Source: Basidiobolus ranarum | Lineage: Eukaryota; Basidiobolomycota; Basidiobolomycetes; Basidiobolales | Length of the DNA stretch: 22,585 nt | NCBI GenBank assembly: GCA_040143965.1 | Contig: JASJQH010000182.1 | Span: forward strand, 1-22,585 | Direction: 5' to 3' | Shown: in pieces, positions 18,888 to 22,585 of the stretch | How positions within the stretch are numbered: position 1 is the first letter of the stretch | Layout of the letters: every line of letters starts with the position of its first letter | Program-made: the position numbers and the translations under genes | Notes under the pieces: generated by a model | Told to the model about the DNA's origin: nothing | Database searches by the model: none | The model's input: the letters and a program-made list of their open reading frames with translations, nothing else

Positions 18888-19246
18888 TTATACTTCAAAG
18901 TATTGTAGTGAACCAATATATGTGGGCTTTTCAAACTCTTTTCTTGATCGTCCATCATCCAATCGTATATCCTCTTGGCTGGTACAATTATCGTTATGAA
19001 AGAGGCTCACTCCTTTACCATAGGTTGTTACACTAGCAAATTTGAGCTCGCGGCCTACTAATAAACACTTTCCAAATTTCCCATGTAGTAACTCATACGA
19101 GTCGTCTGAGTACAACACATCTGTTGAACAGTCAAATGTTAGTCAGAAAGTCAATTCATTCACACATTCCCAATTTACTCACAAACTTGTCCACCACCAA
19201 GAGCCCCAATGACAAATAGAGCTAGTAAAAGAAGTGAGCGGAACAT
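18888..19246 (-). CDS. Small secreted two-cysteine protein, copy 2
   Basis: On the minus strand, exon 1 (19183-19246, 64 nt) and exon 2 (18888-19120) flank a 62-nt phase-1 intron (GTGAGT donor, perfect tgactaac branch site, CAACAG acceptor), giving 98 residues. Residues 1-20 form a signal peptide (MFRSLLLLALFVIGALGGGQ). The mature part has cysteines in GKCLLVGRELKFASVTT and HNDNCTSQED, and ends in KPTYIGSLQYFEV. Copy 1 at 14469 shares the FASxTT block, the two cysteine positions, the P-x-Y-(V/I)-G-S motif, the 64-nt first exon and the split TAT codon, but has a longer C-terminus. Shared gene structure makes common descent very likely. The sequences have diverged strongly, which suits an old duplication or rapid evolution. 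The function is unknown; a secreted effector, defence or structural role are all possible. Confidence 0.82.
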
Positions 19247-19304
19247 TAAGTTTACAGGCGCTAAGCTCAGAAGTGCAGAGGGTGGATAAATGTGGTTGGA
19301 ATGG

Positions 19305-19312
19305 TATTTATA
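19305..19312 (-). promoter_or_regulatory. TATA element of secreted-protein gene 2
   Basis: TATAAATA on the minus strand lies about 60 nt upstream of the ATG at 19246, the same spacing as in the 119-aa gene. Confidence 0.5.
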
Positions 19313-19974
19313 ATCAATCAGATCACTTCAAACGTTTCCGATCCATAACTTTGTTGCAACTTCTGACAGTTTACGAATCTATGAAAGGAAGAGTATTGGA
19401 ATTGGTGTTGGTCTCGAAGAGCAAGAATACTGAATCGCTATCGATGTTACTATCGGTATCACTCGACGCATGTTTCGTTGCTTAGGTGATTCATCGCTAG
19501 GTTTGTGTTATTCAATGGATTGCGTCCTTTGAAACTGGTTTACTGTTTTCCTATATCACTGCGGTTGCAGTACTTCATGCTATTTCTAGTTGATCTACTG
19601 CTAGTTTAGCAATCTCAGCAGTGGAATGAATAGACATCAACCATAGTAATAATATACGACTGGCAGGAGCGATACACATGTTAGTTAAGACAGTACCCGA
19701 GCTATTATCCAACGAGACTGGAAACCACCAAACTCGGCAGATAGCATTAACAATCAAAACATAGTGGGCGCAATAGTTATAGTAGCGTGAAACTATGAAG
19801 GTGTTACAATCAGAATATGCGTAACATTATTAGTACTAGTATAAGAATTCAGTTGCAGTCACACGCTTTCACCCATATTTCTTAGTTACTTACCTAAAGA
19901 TATATATATATACTAACCCTAAGTATTGCATTAGTTACCTAAACATAGTTCTTCTCATTTGAGGTCAAGTTTGA

Positions 19975-19986
19975 GGGTTAGGGTTA
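19975..19986. promoter_or_regulatory. Two exact telomere-type repeats
   Basis: gggttagggtta is two perfect TTAGGG units in register. A taaccctaa in the opposite sense lies 53 nt to the left (19914-19922), so the two motifs face opposite directions. Confidence 0.4.
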
Positions 19987-20099
19987 CTGAGCCCTAAGCA
20001 GTCACAAATTCGCGATCACTGGATCAAGTCACTGCAACCTTGGTATGAAAGTAGAGCATTCATTTTCAAACCTTGACCTATTTCAAATTAAATGAACGG

Positions 20100-20138
20100 T
20101 AATGACATGGATATACACTAATGACCTGGATATATATG
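20100..20138. repeat. About 19-bp imperfect tandem duplication
   Basis: Two adjacent units, aatgacatggatatacact and aatgacctggatatatat, differ at few positions. Non-coding context. Confidence 0.65.
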
Positions 20139-20257
20139 CATCTCCTTAAACTTAAATCTAATTCAATATTATAAAGTTGATTTCATTGCTGCACGGTCTC
20201 TGCAAATGAATCAGAAGTTCAGGATCCAGCAATGTATGGGAGTTCCATTTGGTTCCA

Positions 20258-20293
20258 TCTATGAGCTAAGGAGAATCTATGAGCTGAGGAGAA
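20258..20293. repeat. 18-bp tandem duplication, one mismatch
   Basis: The units tctatgagctaaggagaa and tctatgagctgaggagaa are head to tail with a single A/G difference. Non-coding context. Confidence 0.8.
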
Positions 20294-20546
20294 TTAGTAA
20301 CTATTTTACACGATTGAGGTATTGAGAGTTATGTATTATATATGAATCTTGACAAATATCAATCACTCTCCTAGACTTTTATGTATCTAGCGTACGGAAC
20401 ATGTCCCAGAAATCACTAATAAATTGCATACTTAGTGTGATATGGGTTTCAACTGGAGTAGTCAGTTTCTCTCTTATCAGTGTTGTTTTTGACCTGAAAT
20501 ACACCACCTTAGAGTAAAATTTAGTATAATTTTAGTACACTAATGA

Positions 20547-20555
20547 TTAGGGTTA
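20547..20555. promoter_or_regulatory. Telobox TTAGGGTTA
   Basis: A perfect nine-base telobox about 280 nt beyond the Hsp70 stop codon, at the TATATATAT-flanked centre of an AT-rich spacer. Its role is unknown. Confidence 0.3.
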
Positions 20556-20832
20556 TATATATTTGTAGAGTGGACTCGTTTTCCAGAATATTTCTGAGAA
20601 TAGAAGCCAAACTATATCATATCAGTTTCAATCCATTCATCAACTTGTGAGAAGGTCATTCTTGATAAAAATCGAAAAAATCTAACCATTTCTACCAAAA
20701 TTCTGTATCAAAAGTTGTATGCCATCTTTATTATTAATATCTAATACTAATGATTGGTATATCGAATGATCGTTTCCGGGTTATAAATATTATACATGAT
20801 TAAATACAGTTTAAATGAAACATGTTCAAAGT

Positions 20833-22585
20833 TTAATCCAATTCTTCAACAGTTGGCTCACTGTTGTCACCGCCTGGGAATCCTCCTGGGGGAGCAGCTC
20901 CAGGGAAGCCACTAGGGGCTCCACCCGCAGCTTGATACATCTTAGTCATGATAGGATTGCTAATCCCTTCCAGTTCTTTCTGCTTCTCCTCATACTCCTC
21001 TTTGGAAGCCTCTTGACTTGCGTCCAACCAACTGATAGTGCTGTTGATAGCCTCTTCAAGTTTCTTCTTGTCATCCGCTTCTAATTGACCAGCCACTTTC
21101 TCATCTTGAAGGGTGTTGCGAAGTGAGTAAGCATAGGATTCGAGTCCATTCTTGGCCGAGATACGAGAAGCTGCCTCTTCATCTTCGGCTTTGTATTTCT
21201 CAGCTTCAGAGACCATGCGCTCGATATCTTCCTTTGAAAGACGACCCTTATCATTGGTGATGGTGATCTTATTGGAACGACCAGTGGTCTTATCCAAAGC
21301 AGATACATTCAAGATACCGTTGGCATCAACATCGAAGGTAACTTCAATTTGAGGAACACCGCGAGGAGCTGGAGGGATTCCGGAAAGTTCGAACTTACCA
21401 AGAATATTGTTGTCCTTGGTACGGGCACGCTCGCCTTCAAACACTTGAATCAATACACCAGGCTGATTGTCAGCATAGGTAGAGAATGTCTCGGATTTCT
21501 TGGTGGGAACAGTGGTATTTCTCTTGATCAAAGCAGTCATTACACCACCCGCAGTCTCAATACCCAATGAGAGTGGAGCCACATCGAGTAAGAGTAAATC
21601 TTGAGTCTTCTCAGAGGTATCTCCAGACAAAATAGCTGCTTGGACAGCTGCTCCATAAGCAACAGCCTCATCAGGATTGATGGATTTGTTGGGTTCCTTG
21701 CCATTGAAGTAGTCAGAAACCAGTTTTTGAATCTTGGGGATACGAGTGGATCCACCAACAAGAACAATCTCATGAACGTTGGCTTTGTCAATCTTGGAGT
21801 CCCGGAGAACCTTCTCAACTGGGTCCATTGTGGAACGGAACAAATCCTGACAGAGTTCCTCGAATCTGGCACGGGTCAATGAAGTGTAGAAATCAACCCC
21901 CTCGAATAAGGAGTCAATCTCGATAGAAGTTTGGGCAGCAGATGAGAGAGTTCTCTTAGCACGTTCACATGCAGTTCTAAGACGACGGAGAGCCCGAGGG
22001 TTGCTAGATAGATCCTTCTTATTTTTACGTTTGAACTCTTGAACAAAGTGACTGACTAGGCGATTATCAAAATCTTCTCCACCTAAGTGAGTATCACCCG
22101 CAGTGGCCTTGACTTCGAAAATACCATCTTCAATGGTCAAGAGGGACACATCGAAAGTGCCACCGCCAAGGTCGAAGATGAGAACATTCTTCTCACCACT
22201 GGATTTTTGGTCAAGGCCGTAGGCAATGGCAGCAGCAGTGGGCTCATTAATGATACGAAGAATATTCATACCAGCAATAGCACCAGCATCCTTAGTGGCT
22301 TGACGCTGAGAGTCATTAAAGTAGGCTGGAACTGTGACAACAGCGTTCTTGACCTCACTACCTAGGTAGGCTTCGGCAGTTTCCTTCATCTTTAATAAAA
22401 TCATGGAAGAGATTTCTTCAGGAGTGAAGGTCTTAGTTTCACCTTTGTATTCGACTTGTATAAGAGGTTTGCTGTCTTTATCGACAACCTTGAAAGGCCA
22501 GTGCTTCATATCTGATTGAACTTCGTTGTCGTTATAACGGCGACCGATGAGACGTTTAGCATCGAAAACACTGTTGGTAGGGTTC
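20833..22585 (-). CDS. Cytosolic Hsp70 chaperone (Ssa type), partial at right edge
   Basis: ATP-dependent chaperone that folds new and stress-damaged proteins in cytosol and nucleus. The frame enters at the right edge with [17 protein letters not shown], so about 60 N-terminal residues are missing; 583 residues are visible and no intron interrupts them. Nucleotide-binding landmarks are [25 protein letters not shown] and [13 protein letters not shown]. The [16 protein letters not shown] linker opens the substrate-binding domain. The helical lid contains [16 protein letters not shown]. The tail is Gly/Pro-rich ([16 protein letters not shown]) and ends in PTVEELD. Canonical cytosolic members end in EEVD, the motif read by TPR co-chaperones such as Hop/Sti1; here the third position is Leu. 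No ER-type HDEL is present, so the protein is cytosolic. A minus-strand AATAAA at 20727-20732 follows the gene. Confidence 0.96.
   Translation of the reverse strand, partial: NPTNSVFDAKRLIGRRYNDNEVQSDMKHWPFKVVDKDSKPLIQVEYKGETKTFTPEEISSMILLKMKETAEAYLGSEVKNAVVTVPAYFNDSQRQATKDAGAIAGMNILRIINEPTAAAIAYGLDQKSSGEKNVLIFDLGGGTFDVSLLTIEDGIFEVKATAGDTHLGGEDFDNRLVSHFVQEFKRKNKKDLSSNPRALRRLRTACERAKRTLSSAAQTSIEIDSLFEGVDFYTSLTRARFEELCQDLFRSTMDPVEKVLRDSKIDKANVHEIVLVGGSTRIPKIQKLVSDYFNGKEPNKSINPDEAVAYGAAVQAAILSGDTSEKTQDLLLLDVAPLSLGIETAGGVMTALIKRNTTVPTKKSETFSTYADNQPGVLIQVFEGERARTKDNNILGKFELSGIPPAPRGVPQIEVTFDVDANGILNVSALDKTTGRSNKITITNDKGRLSKEDIERMVSEAEKYKAEDEEAASRISAKNGLESYAYSLRNTLQDEKVAGQLEADDKKKLEEAINSTISWLDASQEASKEEYEEKQKELEGISNPIMTKMYQAAGGAPSGFPGAAPPGGFPGGDNSEPTVEELD

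Larger units (their letters stand above)
19247..20832. other. Intergenic region with telomere-like motifs and tandem duplications
   Basis: 1.6 kb between the divergent side of secreted-protein gene 2 and the 3' end of the Hsp70 gene. It holds the promoter of secreted-protein gene 2, three telomere-like motifs (19914-19922, 19975-19986, 20547-20555), two near-perfect 18-19 bp tandem duplications (near 20100-20138 and 20258-20293), and a minus-strand AATAAA at 20727-20732 suited to Hsp70. The frame at 19234-19485 is antisense to the promoter and shows no family features. Confidence 0.45.

Noticed and set aside
19234-19485. 83-codon plus-strand frame
   Set aside because: It begins at GTG inside exon 1 of the minus-strand secreted-protein gene and covers that gene's TATA box, so it is best read as promoter sequence.
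19900-19912. TA dinucleotide run as a possible transposon target or origin element
   Set aside because: The run is only about 12 bp, similar runs occur throughout the AT-rich spacers, and no element ends flank it.
21540-22365. Several frames of 73-110 codons within the Hsp70 gene
   Set aside because: All are shadows of the Hsp70 coding strand, whose protein is unmistakable.

Overview
The window looks like nuclear DNA of a fungus. Genes are interrupted by short introns (54-112 nt) with GT..AG ends and, in most cases, CTAAY-type branch sites. Spacers are AT-rich, AATAAA signals follow several genes, and TTAGGG-type motifs occur between genes. The recognisable proteins are fungal: the tail of a Pma1-type plasma-membrane H+-ATPase, a GT34 (Gma12/Mnn10-type) glycosyltransferase, a Con7-like C2H2 regulator, an Atg20/Snx41-type sorting nexin and a cytosolic Hsp70. 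Their style suggests an early-diverging (zygomycete-grade) lineage, but this placement is inference.

Layout. 1-820: 3' end of the H+-ATPase gene (+). 821-3029: spacer with short tandem duplications and one unassigned open frame. 3030-3875: two-exon GT34 gene (+). 4755-7490: two-exon gene (+) for an 892-residue membrane-anchored repeat protein. 7491-12438: 4.9 kb with no gene I can support. 12439-13608: intronless Con7-like zinc-finger gene (+). 13605-13915: weak candidate small gene (-) whose stop overlaps that of the zinc-finger gene. 14469-14940: two-exon gene for a small secreted protein (+). 15469-17417: eight-exon sorting-nexin gene (+). 18440-18799: intronless 119-aa orphan gene (+). 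18888-19246: two-exon gene (-) for a second small secreted protein, paralogous to the one at 14469. 19247-20832: spacer with telomere-like motifs. 20833-22585: Hsp70 gene (-), running off the right edge.

The genes do not form an operon or an obvious pathway cluster. Four serve the secretory and membrane system (H+-ATPase, GT34 enzyme, membrane-anchored repeat protein, sorting nexin), which may be coincidence. The most unusual content is the pair of small secreted paralogues with identical exon-1 length and intron phase, and the repeat protein with six near-perfect 19-residue units followed by an Ala/Ser/Gln/Tyr-rich tail. I saw no transposon, viral remnant, tRNA, rRNA or CRISPR array that I could support.
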